DNA of 64,000 nt from Petrosia ficiformis (Eukaryota > Porifera > Demospongiae > Haplosclerida > Petrosiidae). Location of the stretch: contig OX345638.1 of the NCBI GenBank assembly GCA_947044365.1, forward strand, positions 6,953,201 through 7,017,200. The letters are read 5' to 3'. The notes below the pieces were generated by a model, which worked only from the letters and a program-made list of their open reading frames with translations, was not told the DNA's origin and made no database searches. Shown here piece by piece: positions 11,101-20,600 of this stretch. Position numbers and translations under genes: made by a program. The number at the start of each line of letters is the position of its first letter. Position 1 is the first letter of the stretch.

Positions 11101-11836
11101 AACTCTGGCTGACCTCCAGTATCAGTATAAAAGATGGTCAAGGTGTCCTTAAAAAGCTTTTCAACTTTACTCATATCTTTGTGTTTGATAGATTCTAACA
11201 ACTCATGGAGTAGATTAGAACCAGTGTCTGTTCTATGAGTAACAGAACGAGGATTTGTTTCTGTGGCTCTAATAGGATCACCATAGTGACTGTTAATATT
11301 CTCATCAGGATTTGGTTGAGAAATGAAGTCATTAGTATGAGTGTTTGTAGGTGTATACATGTATGACTTAGCTACATCTACATGTTCTGTTGGCTCATTA
11401 ACATCTGATGGAATGATACGATCAGCACTATTAACTGAAACTGGCTTGTTAACATCTGGTGGAATGATACGATCAACATTAGGTTCATCAACATCTGATG
11501 AAATGATAAGATCAACACTATTAACTAAAACTGCTGTTTCTTCTTCAAGATTTTCTACCTCTCTCCAATTGCCATCTTCTGCTATAACAGTAGAGTATAT
11601 AACCTTCCTCTTATCCAAGGCAATCGTGCTATTTGGTGCGCTGCCTGGTGCATCACGTGTAGCTGGTGTTCCTTCGACAGGTTTGTTTACAAGCCGATTG
11701 AGGAGACACGTTTTACCAACACGAGGTGGTCCAAATGGCATGCATTGAGCCATATACATTGGAAGGGATCCCTGATTCCTGACTGCATCTTGAAAAGCCT
11801 GAATAACTTTCTCAGTTTCTGCATCTTCAAAAGTCT
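4848..11836 (-). CDS. ROC-COR GTPase with C-terminal Death-like domain (six exons; possible 3' half of a larger gene)
   Basis: Exons 9629-11836, 9063-9111, 8725-8912, 7955-8017, 6073-6132 and 4848-5188 have compatible phases throughout (1,2,1,1,1). The large exon carries the Roco switch and COR region; four linker exons rich in Q, T, S, K and E follow; the last exon encodes a Death-like helical domain and the stop. The 8725-8912 exon uses a GC donor (CCAG/GCATGT), the only choice that keeps phase. The first exon starts at a phase-1 acceptor (TTCTTTACAG), so a start codon is missing locally. The simplest sources are the upstream ROC-COR exon at 12559-14625, which ends in phase 1, or lost 5' exons. 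The likely role is a cytosolic signalling GTPase that recruits Death-fold partners; this is inferred. Confidence 0.65.
5339..5620. repeat. MITE with GGGCTGGGA terminal inverted repeats
   Basis: Left end TTCGGGCTGGGAATCGA and right end ATCGATTAATCATCCCAGCCC are inverted copies. The 280-bp interior is AT-rich. The two overlapping frames on opposite strands here (5316-5585 and 5339-5581) follow from the symmetry and are not genes. Confidence 0.6.
6073..6132 (-). CDS. Linker exon (G-A-V-H-Q-T-E-I type)
   Basis: 60 nt, phase 1 at both ends, acceptor CATTTCAG and donor CAG/GTTAAT. It encodes QGAVHQTEIDRSVSQTEKT and is a paralogue of the linker at 7955-8017, a local exon duplication. Confidence 0.6.
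6330..7103. repeat. MITE family M1 (ATCCCTATGA...TCATAGGGAT ends) with a nested element
   Basis: The left end reads TATCCCTATGACTGCTTTG and the right end GAAAGCAATCATAGGGATGG, which are inverted copies. The family recurs at about 17000-17190, 17325-17378, 20590-21245, 24178-24604, 31500-31735, 32180-32235, 34878-35405, 36366-36990, 52555-52918 and 59640-60000. No coding capacity was seen, so it must be non-autonomous. Confidence 0.75.
6409..6749. repeat. Nested TAGTCTCGCC inverted-repeat element with 9-bp target duplication
   Basis: The element starts TAGTCTCGCCAGGCC and ends GGCCTGGCGAGACTA. It is flanked on both sides by CCTGAAACA (6400-6408 and 6750-6758). Other M1 copies have a single uninterrupted CCTGAAACACAACAGCC at this place, which gives an empty-site control. 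Its right half survives alone at about 52500-52592. Confidence 0.85.
7165..7440. repeat. MITE family M2 copy (ACCTATACCAAGAGTACAT ends)
   Basis: The left arm matches the left arms at 8228 and 52978. Right arm is degenerate (TTCAACACTTCTTATG). It lies in the intron downstream of the exon at 7955-8017. Confidence 0.5.
7955..8017 (-). CDS. Linker exon
   Basis: 63 nt, phase 1 at both ends; acceptor TTTCGCAG, donor ACAG/GTTAAT. It encodes QDAVHQTEIKSSVSQTLETT. No fold is expected; it separates the ROC-COR module from the terminal Death-like domain. Confidence 0.6.
8228..8485. repeat. MITE family M2, well-preserved copy with ~70-bp inverted arms
   Basis: The left arm ACCTATACCAAAAGTACATA...GAGAGTGT is the inverse of the right arm ACACTCTCC...GTACTTTTGGTGTAGGT. 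The open frame at 8302-8487 is derived from the repeat. Related copies lie at about 9130-9430, 52974-53125 and 53840-54100. Confidence 0.7.
8725..8912 (-). CDS. Charged linker exon with GC donor
   Basis: 188 nt, enters in phase 2 and leaves in phase 1. It encodes FSMKRPNEDIIEF then a lysine/glutamate-rich stretch. The first half is paralogous to the exon at 53346-53398 (FSTKRPHKDIEF). The 3' border is CCAG/GCATGT, a GC donor. Confidence 0.55.
9063..9111 (-). CDS. Linker exon (D-V-Q-S-A-Q type)
   Basis: 49 nt, phase 1 in, phase 2 out; acceptor ACATTAG, donor GA/GTAAGT. It encodes CEDVQSAQAFTKLDI, paralogous to 53775-53823 (CGDLQSAQPHTEKDI). The surrounding intron is also duplicated, so about 7-9.6 kb and 52.5-54.3 kb are an old duplicate pair. 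Confidence 0.6.
9629..11836 (-). CDS. ROC-COR exon (Roco-family P-loop GTPase module)
   Basis: 2208 nt, phase 1 at both ends, donor AAG/GTTAGT. After a helical lead-in comes Walker A GPPRVGKTCL and a switch I-like T-P-A-T-R stretch. A long low-complexity insert with repeated NSADRII-PSDVN-P units follows, then the DxxGQ motif DTGGQPEF and a base-recognition motif VVATHKDL. The COR part follows: PVNWLAFELWLRN, FLHHQTGTIRYY and IIIQPSVIFEAVSELI. The exon ends in a cysteine-rich segment and W-F. Roco proteins are GTPases whose COR domain mediates dimerisation; no leucine-rich repeats or kinase domain are encoded here. The insert between switch I and DxxGQ is longer than in classical Roc domains. 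Confidence 0.85.
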
Positions 11837-12265
11837 CTGTAAAGAAAATATAAAAAAAGAGCATTTCATATACAGACATAATAGTGGATTAGAAAATAGA
11901 ATATACATATTTAGCACACTTCCATTGTTGCTCCTAGAAGGGTGGCTTAGTGTATAATACCAAATTGTTCAGATTTATAACCCAAATGAATAATATATAC
12001 ACATGGTACATGTATACAGAACCCTCACCACTATAGTATATACTTTGGTGAATAGAAGTGAACTGAGATAAACCGAGTATTTTGTCTATGCTGTGTTAAA
12101 TAACACATTTCATATCTTATCCACATACTATTATATTCTAATTTTGCTGAAGCAAATTTATACAGTCTTTATGTAGTTAAGTAGGAGTGGTAGCTATGCA
12201 AGGAAGCCAAGTCAAACAGGAAAAACTTCATACCAGGCCAAACGAGGTAAACTATGATAACTCAC

Positions 12266-12475
12266 CTGTTGAATTAAACCAAGATAGATGACGGAACATG
12301 TCAGCCTTGCATGTAATATCACTTCCACTGCAAGTAAGTATTGGTTTAGTTTTATACGGCTCACAGAAATGGCTCGGTGCAATCCGCAATTTTACATTGA
12401 AAAATTTCCTGTGCAAAGGATAGCGATTCATCCCAGCCAAATTTGCATACAACGAATTTCATTCCCTTACAAATG
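12266..12475 (-). pseudogene. Frameshifted partial duplicate of the ROC-COR exon 3' end
   Basis: Minus-strand sequence repeats the last ~70 codons of the neighbouring exon at 12559-14625 (FGWDESLSFAQEIFQCKIADC) and ends in a good donor ACAG/GTGAGT. Relative to the intact copies it lacks bases after CTEP, which causes a frameshift, and there is no upstream acceptor. It is best read as a leftover of unequal crossing-over. The adjacent 12195-12245 stretch also matches the 3' boundary of the exon at 28816. Confidence 0.65.
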
Positions 12476-12558
12476 ACAGAACGAACATTAATGTAAAGTC
12501 TATTAATAATGTATGGCCCAAAAATTATTTTGAACCTATGACAAACTGTTTAACTTAC

Positions 12559-14625
12559 CTGATGAATCAAACCAAGATAGATGACGGTACGTACATGTAT
12601 CAGCCTTGCGTGTAGTATCACTTTCACTGCAAATAAGTTTTGCTTTAGTTTTATCCACCTCACAGAGATGGAATGATGGCTTAGTGCATTTCGCAATTTT
12701 ACATTGAAACATTTCTTGTGCAAGAGATAGCGACTCAACCCAGCCAAATCTACGTACAACAGATTTTATGCCATTACGAACGATACGACGAACACTGCAG
12801 CAATTATCAGCCGGACCGAAGTAGCGTATAGCTACCCATTCTACTTGGTCAAGTAAATGCATAGTACCACCGAAATCTTGACACCTCAAGACCACTTTGT
12901 TGCGATAAATATCACTTCCCAATTTAAATTTAGTTGAAGAATCAAGCTCGAGAAGGAACACAACAAGTGCTGTAAAAAGACCATTTGGAATCAACTGATC
13001 ATCCCATGTGAGAAAAAGAGGCTCGACATTCTCATCAGGATGATTTTCAAATGGATCATCAATTGTATCCAGGACACATGGAATAAAATACTTTGTGTCG
13101 GGAGGGATCTTCGAGATGATCAGTAAGCCTTGCATTAGCTTGAGGAAATCGTCAGACGAGACACCATCTTCCTGTAAATTTATGATATCTAGTAACTCTC
13201 GATTGAATATACCCTTATACTTGAGATTTTCAATTGTGGCAACATCGTAGCGGTCACCTCCATATGAGACAGCAATTAACTGAGAGAGCATATCAAATAG
13301 TACTTGAGGGTCAAGAAACACAACTTTAGGTAGAATATCGGCGAAGTAGAGAAATACAGTCAAATTATGGAAGTACCACAAAGCAGCTTTTACCTCACTT
13401 TCTGGCATACCAATAGATTTTCCAATTTCAAGGCACTCACGAAGGCTTATTACTCTGCGGCTTTTTGATTTTGACTTGAGCTCTAACTGGAAGAAGAACC
13501 ATCGTGCTGGAACTTCAGCTGTAATGTAAGACTGGTTGGCAATCTTACGGATTCGTTTTGCAATATAAAGTTCATGCCTTTTTCTACTTGTCGTGTCAAT
13601 AGGAAAGATTACATCTTTTTCTTCAATGTAGTCAATTCGAACATCTTTATACCTTTTAAGCTCACTACGAAGACGATGATTTTTTTCATCAAGGCTCTCT
13701 TCAAGCTGGTTACCTTGTTGAAGCATTTCATACTTATCATAACAAGTACCAACTACTATATAATTTGGCTTTCCCTGCTGTTGAACATTCTCAACTCCTT
13801 GCAAAAGAGGAGGACGAAGCTGCGATTTGCATTGAAAAAAGCCTTTCGTCAGCTGCAGAGTGCTCATCTGCCTTTTCTCACCTTTGCCAACTCTTCTCCC
13901 ACGTACCGAAAAAAAGAAATTTGCTTTGTCATCAAGCTTTTCGTCAAGCCTTAGGACAATCATGTTGAGAAAATTAAAACGCAATAGAGCTGGAGCGATA
14001 TCAAGGAAAGCAGCCTGGCCTCCTGAGTCCAGACCATACATCATATGAGCATTGTACAACTCATCAGACTTCTCTACCTTAGACAACAATTCCAGAAATT
14101 CATCGTAAGTAGAAATAGAGTGTTGAGGTTTGGTGATTGGTGTCGAAATGGAAGTAAGTTGTGATGGTTTAACTAATTCTATGTCAGGAATTCTTTTCTT
14201 TACGTGGAGTTGATCTTCCATTAATTGTGATGGTGGTTCAGCTTTACTACGAACACAATGTTTTAAGGCCTGGATGAATTTGATCTTCACTTCCTCTGCA
14301 TCTGCAGACACCCAGTAGCAATTTCCATCAGCAATGATAATATTCCTTCCAAATTCCGTGACTGCGGTGTCACCACTCTCCTGGCTTTTATCAGATGAAG
14401 ATGTACCCTCATCCTCATCATCATTATTTGCAACTTCCCTCACTAAACATACAGCAGGAGATTTGACAACAGGAGTGCTGTCATGATCCAGTACTGGTTT
14501 TTTTCGTAATAGGAGGTTTAACAAGGAAGTTTTCCCGACACCAGATGCTCCAAATATTGAAAAACTTGTCCACTTAATGTACACGAAACCTTCCTTTCTT
14601 GCTTTTTCTAGTATCTGTAAAAAGT
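12559..14625 (-). CDS. ROC-COR exon, copy 1
   Basis: 2067 nt, phase 1 at both ends; acceptor CTTTACAG, donor CAG/GTAAGT. Motifs: FGASGVGKTSLL (Walker A), DSTPVVKSP (switch I-like), a D/E/S-rich loop, GLDSGGQAAFLDIAPALL (DxxGQ), VVGTCYDKYE in the position of the T-K-x-D base motif, then COR motifs ARWFFFQLELK, ALWYFHNLT and VVFLDPQVLFDMLSQLIAVS. The C-terminus has the family Cys pattern and ends SWFDSS. It is nearly the same as 55305-57293 except for indels. Confidence 0.85.
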
Positions 14626-17600
14626 CTGTAAAGAAATGGGAAATAAAAGGTTATCTACTCTCAGTAAATAAACTGAGGATATACAGAATATATATAATTA
14701 TTAGTAGTATAGCTATTCACTAATAAGATAATCAAGAAAATATTACGATGCTGCATATACAGAGAAATAGTCTCACTGATTATAGCTAAATGTATGACAC
14801 ATCTGAGAAAACTGTGACAGAACTTGTGACAAGAATACAAGAATTTTCAATTAATTGATGGATTACTAAACATTTTTACTTGTTTACAGCAGCAGCAGGA
14901 TTTTGTAATCACACTTTATATGTATATTATATCCTTCCAATTTGATTGCTGAATATTCTAACCTACTTTATTGCATAGAAGACATCCTAAAAAGTCAAAT
15001 ACCAGAATGATTGTTCATTCTAGCAGAAATATTAAGGACAGAGTTAGAAAGTTTTCTAATTGTCAGTTACACTGTAATCAAATGTTTGTGGTGAAATTGA
15101 CATGATCTACTGATTTTGTTGGTTATACAGAAATTCTTCCAGACGTTCACAAATTCTGACACATTTTCCCCATATATTTCCTCCTTTTAGAAATAGCTCA
15201 GATACATGAGGCTAACAGTTTATGAGGAGATGACATAAGTTTACAATAGTAAATTGAAACTGAAAAAATATGAAGAGAGAGATTCATGTCCAGGAAAGAT
15301 TTGATCCAGTTGGTGTTGGAACCCAAGACCTTCTGATTGATGGACAAATGCTCTATCATCTGAGTTACTGAAGAGCATTTCATAGTCAAATGTTTACTAC
15401 TTAGGTCAGGCAAATTCAGCTGTATGTGTCTCTCTCTACTTGGTATCACCAGGGTTCGAATTTAGCACTTGTCCACTTGTCCTGACAAGTGAAAAATGCT
15501 TTGGGACAAGTGAAAAATGATTCAAATTGTCCCTTGGACAATGTTTCTAAATTTAATTATATTCATTGCAATGATTGTGGGTGTAGCCACACCTTTGTTT
15601 ACATAACGTGGTTACTGTATCAGCTGTTACTGTGAGGTAGTCTACTGAAGTCAAAGACTCTGAACAGTGAGTTTCCTGTGGACCACACACAATAAGCACG
15701 CATTTTTCAGACCACATGGTTAAAAAGTTTCGATGGCTACGGTATGGTGATGTAATGTTCTGTACCATTTGTTGATGTAATAAGGATGCAGCAGACATTA
15801 CACGTACCTTTGTTATAGTATAATTAGTAATTAATTTGGACACACCCCTCATGAATATTAATAAATTGTCTGGGACAAGCGATTTTTGTGCCTACTTGTC
15901 CTATGGACAAGTGGATTAGAAAGTTAAATTCGAACTCTGGGTATCACTAGTCTACTACCACAACTACTATGCATGTGCTGTCAGAACTTCTTGTAGGTCG
16001 ACAGGTAAGACCAATTCCTTTGAACTGGACCCATACAAAGCAACATATCGTGGGGGCATCGTCACCAAATGTACAGTTGTTTTCAATTGCATAAATGGAC
16101 TAATTTGTAATTAAACTATTTAAATCACTAGGTTTGATGAGAGAATATAAACTGTGAAATGCTTTTCCTCAACCTGGCTCCAGTAGCTCAAATGATAGAA
16201 CATCTGACTAGCAATCAGAAGGTCTTGGTTTCAAACCTCTGATGGTTCAGAAGTTTTATGGACATGTGTATCTCCCTCTTTATATTCTATCATTATGCAT
16301 ACCTAGTCATTTAAATACGTTAAATATAATATGAACTATAACAAAATTCCCAATTATGCTACACAATGAATTCTCTGCAATCAGTATTATTTAAGCTGAG
16401 GCTATCAAGTTTCTATACATTCAGAGGAACTCAACACAAGACCTGTTACAGCTAAAATATTTATGATAAAGCCATTGAAATTGTACATTAGTCAGTATAC
16501 CTTGCTGGGTTGTGCCCTGTTTCTTGGTGTCACTAGAGCTCATATCTGTAAAGAGGAGGAAAAATGAGCTTTGCATGTCATTTGATAATTAACATTAGTA
16601 CACAATTCCCACCAAATTAACTTAGTAAAGGAGTTTATTCATGATCATCATCACAATTACTATGAAATAATTATCATGGTAAACAGGTATATAGATATAA
16701 TTGCATGTGGACTGGAAAATTAGTGAAAAAAATTTCCACAAAGTGGGAAATCTACTCTCAATTTCTTCAAATCATAAATATTGAAGCATTCAAACATATA
16801 CGCTTTATAGACAACTATATAGTGTACAATATGGAAGTGACAGGAAGCTTTTTTTGATCATCAAATGGGAGGAGTTACATGCATTTTGACTGAATTGGCC
16901 CAATTACATCCACTAATTTTAATTGATTATCAATCAATTTGTTGTAGCTTATGTAGAAACTGGAACTAATAGCTAGCTATTCTGCCTGAAATATATTCCT
17001 AAAGTTCTACAAGGTCCTTTGAAAGGTCAGGAGAGTAGATAATCAAAATAATAAGCTGTTGTCTTTCATGCTTGATAAAGTCAGCCATGATTACCGAATG
17101 CTGGAGACCACAAAGCAGTCACAGAGATATGTTTATCTTTGCTTAAATTTGTAAAGCAATCATAGGGATGTTTTTTTTCTCTATATACACTTGTTATGTA
17201 GTAAAACAGTAATCACCCGAGTAAGCCATAACTGTCTATTTTCACTCATATCTCAAAATTAATAATTATCCCAGAAGCCTGATTTTCGCAAATTCGGTCA
17301 CATATATATATAATATTATATATATATAGTTTGAACCCGTGGGAAAGCAATCATAGGGATGGCCCTACGGGCCATAACAAACAAAAACAGTCCAGCACAA
17401 TTAGCAGCAATCTGTTTTACTGTTTTACACTGTGTGGTTTATTTGTATTCGAAGTACGTTGTTAAAAATGCAATAAATTACTGCTTTAGGCAGGACATTG
17501 ACTTTTCAGTTCAAGTGGGGATCATTACCTGATTTAAGCCTAGCTAGAACACTGCTGACATGTTACATGTATATACCTTAAATTCCATGACCTCGTTGGT

Positions 17601-20600
17601 GATACAAATGATACAAATATAAATCATGTTACGTAGTTATTACATACTATATGAGACCTAATTTTGAGAAAACCACACTTTTGTGCATGCATAATAATAT
17701 TGAACAAACGCTTACTTCTAAAAGCTTTTGAGCATTTTTGTAGAGGAAGCCAATACAATTTGGTATCCAGGAAGACTGGTTAATGCTCCTCCTGGATACC
17801 AAACGTACAATTTGGGAATTTGACAAGTAAGTAAGTGTTTGTTTAAAATTATTATGCACCATAATTCTCACATGTATATTACCTGATATAGAGCTCTGCT
17901 TTTTCAGATTTTCCAACATATTCTTATCATCACCTTGTATTACTTTATGTGATATATCTGTTGATTGAGATGACATTTCAATATACAATAATTGGTTGGA
18001 ACTTGGAAGTACATGTATAGCTACAGACCCACTGAGAGGAGGGGGATAACCCAGATCTGTTTGGAGAAGCCAAAAGTTTATTATTAGTAAACAATCATGT
18101 TATAAAAAGAAGAGGAAAAAAATAACAGCACACAATTCTAAACAAACACTTAAGTTAACACAAGAAATTTTGACGGAAGCACTAAAATTGAATGTTTACC
18201 CCAGGCCCAACCTGTTCTCTCATTGGCCTTGTATAGCTATTATGCTATATATCATTATAGAGTGCCTGGAGTACATCAACTATACATTCAGTTCAATATG
18301 AAAACTTACCTATCTGATTCAATATAGTATCTGCTACTCCATTGAGAGCTGGATCATCTTGTTCCTTTAATATATAGCAAAATGACTTCAGCATTTTAGG
18401 CTCACTAGACAACTCAAGGACATGTTGAACTTCATTCAACAGTCTACTAGTTTTTTCAAACCGGCTAAGAGATGGTTCGTTCACCATTTCATCTTTGATC
18501 TTTTCAGATATTAATCCATACGATGAGAGCTGCTTTGCTAATTTATCTGGGTTGGGTATTAGACCTAGGAGATGTGGTACGTGGGGCTTCAATATGTTGT
18601 GTGGTAGGTTGGTGCGAGATATAGTTGTTGCTGTCATTCCTATGACACAAATGGAAATAAAACGATGGTCTCTAATCTGTGATGAATTATTCATTTATTA
18701 ACACTTATAGTATGAGTTTACACTAATCACTCTGGTTAAAGCTCATTCTCACCTACATGTACTATTACAATAATCATCACAATCATGCTCACTGATTTAT
18801 ATGAAGTAGAAATTAGGGTTCCACCCAAACCACATTATACCAATATTTCCGATACATATTCTAGATATAAACTGATACTGATATGAGAAACCTAATATTA
18901 TGTAGATTATTCATGTTTAATTACAGTCCCACCCAACTCTTTTCGCTACAGTTGCATTTAGACATTTTGGCTGGACAAGTCAATTTCAGACTCTCAGCCA
19001 ATTCCCAGTCCAGATATTATTCATACCAAATGATTTACTGCTAACAACAAAAGACATGCTATTTTGTAAAGTCAGTATTAGGAAATCCAAAATTATCTTC
19101 ATAGGTTATACGGTAAATTTAAATCCAACCTTTTTTTTTTAAACGATCACCAAATAATTGTATATAATATCATATTAGAACAGATACATAGTATGGTTTT
19201 GAGGTGTGTATTAGCAATATCAGACCTGAACCATAAGATACTAAATATTACTCCAGATAACAGACTAACCTACCTAATTTACTGGATTTACATATAAAAT
19301 GGCTAAAAATATTTGTCCAGTTAAAATGTAAACTTTGTAAAGAGAGGTACATGTACATGTGTAAGCATCTTCAATCATTAAATACATGATTCATAAATCA
19401 CTAATCACAATAGAAAATATTTTCACCTTGTTCTTCTTCTGATATATCTTCCGTAGGCTTGACTTTCAGTGGCTCTGGTTGTCTGGACTGCAAGAAATAG
19501 TATATAATTATTACATTCTTCTTAATTATTAGTATGAGCATTATTATTATTACTACTATTAATGTGATGTCTAAGTTTATCTGGTGAAAAATTATAATTA
19601 CTTTTGTTTTTATAAAAAATACTTTGTATTTACAATAAATCATAACGATAATATGAAAAACCCATAATAACTGTTTTCATATTCTTCTACTGGATTTAGT
19701 GCAATACGCAAAATTTTCAACCTAACAACATGTAGTTTAAGATACATGTACTTAATCCTTTCACAGTTGAATTATTAACTGACAATGTGGATGTTAATAA
19801 CCATACGTTATGTTATTGTTAATATAACATACCATAGTTGTTTGTAAAGTATCGTGCAGTGTTTTGTCACCGACGTTTTCATCTGTAAATAAATGATAAT
19901 GGATAAGTAGCATGAGTCTTTAGATTTGAACAAATTACATACAAATGCATTTTTATGAAAAGACAATTATATCTACAAGGCAGTGCTGCATACAGAAAAT
20001 GAAGCTGGGGGGGGCAATATGAGACTTTAGAGAACGTAGGGCGGGCAACGATGTTACCATGTGCCGTAAACACATATTGGTGTGACATTTTGGGAAACAC
20101 TCGTGTATTTTTCTGTAACAGTTGAAATTTTGGCCATGCATTTCCTGATTAACTACTCTAGAGTCATTCTGTATGACGAAAACTACAGCAATGTCAGCAC
20201 ACAGTTCAGCATTGCACCATTTAACAATTAGACTACATGTATACAGATATAACATGAAAAAATCTCACATGTACTACATGTACAATGTAACATGTAGTAT
20301 TTACTTTTACGTCACACTCATGAAAGTCTAGGGGGGGGGCAGGAGCTCCCCTTGAGGGGGCAAATGCCCCCCCCCCCCACCCTCTCTAAATGCAGCCCTG
20401 AAAACCCAGTATATACACATGTGTATCATGATTAAAATATCTAGCAGCATCTCTGTGTGTCAGTGAAGATATTCATGAAGTTTAAAATTCATGTCTGACA
20501 GAAACTGACACAATTTTCAGTATTCACTTGAAAACGTAGCTTCTGTTGTTCTGTTGTATATTTACACATATAAATGTATATGTATGTAAAATGATTGATT

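Larger units (their letters stand above)
12559..20557. repeat. Segmental duplication, member paired with 55305-63536
   Basis: Collinear with 55305-63536 across exons, introns and repeats, apart from the 344-bp MITE and small indels. The pair's right limit is set by the Tc1 insertion at 63537. Confidence 0.85.

Noticed and set aside
11837..11881. Start codon at 11879 giving a Phe/Tyr-rich leader to the ROC-COR exon
   Set aside because: The leader is the polypyrimidine tract and acceptor TTCTTTACAG of an intron; all sister exons start at a phase-1 acceptor.
14583..14585. Initiation just before the P-loop of copy 1
   Set aside because: The codon is GTG, and the frame continues upstream to an acceptor at 14626 conserved in copy 3.
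15553..15852. 99-codon minus-strand frame repeated at 58218
   Set aside because: Lies wholly within a MITE, no domain, and identical flanks show passive duplication.
16178..16255. Functional tRNA-Ala gene
   Set aside because: No acceptor stem and mismatched T-arm; best read as a SINE head.
17647..17880. Extension of the linker exon frame into 17647-17880
   Set aside because: A good donor ends the exon at 17883 and the rest is an M3-like inverted repeat; identity in all copies reflects duplication.
18495..18701. Plus-strand frame present in three copies (18495, 33715, 61483)
   Set aside because: Antisense shadow of the Death-like exon.
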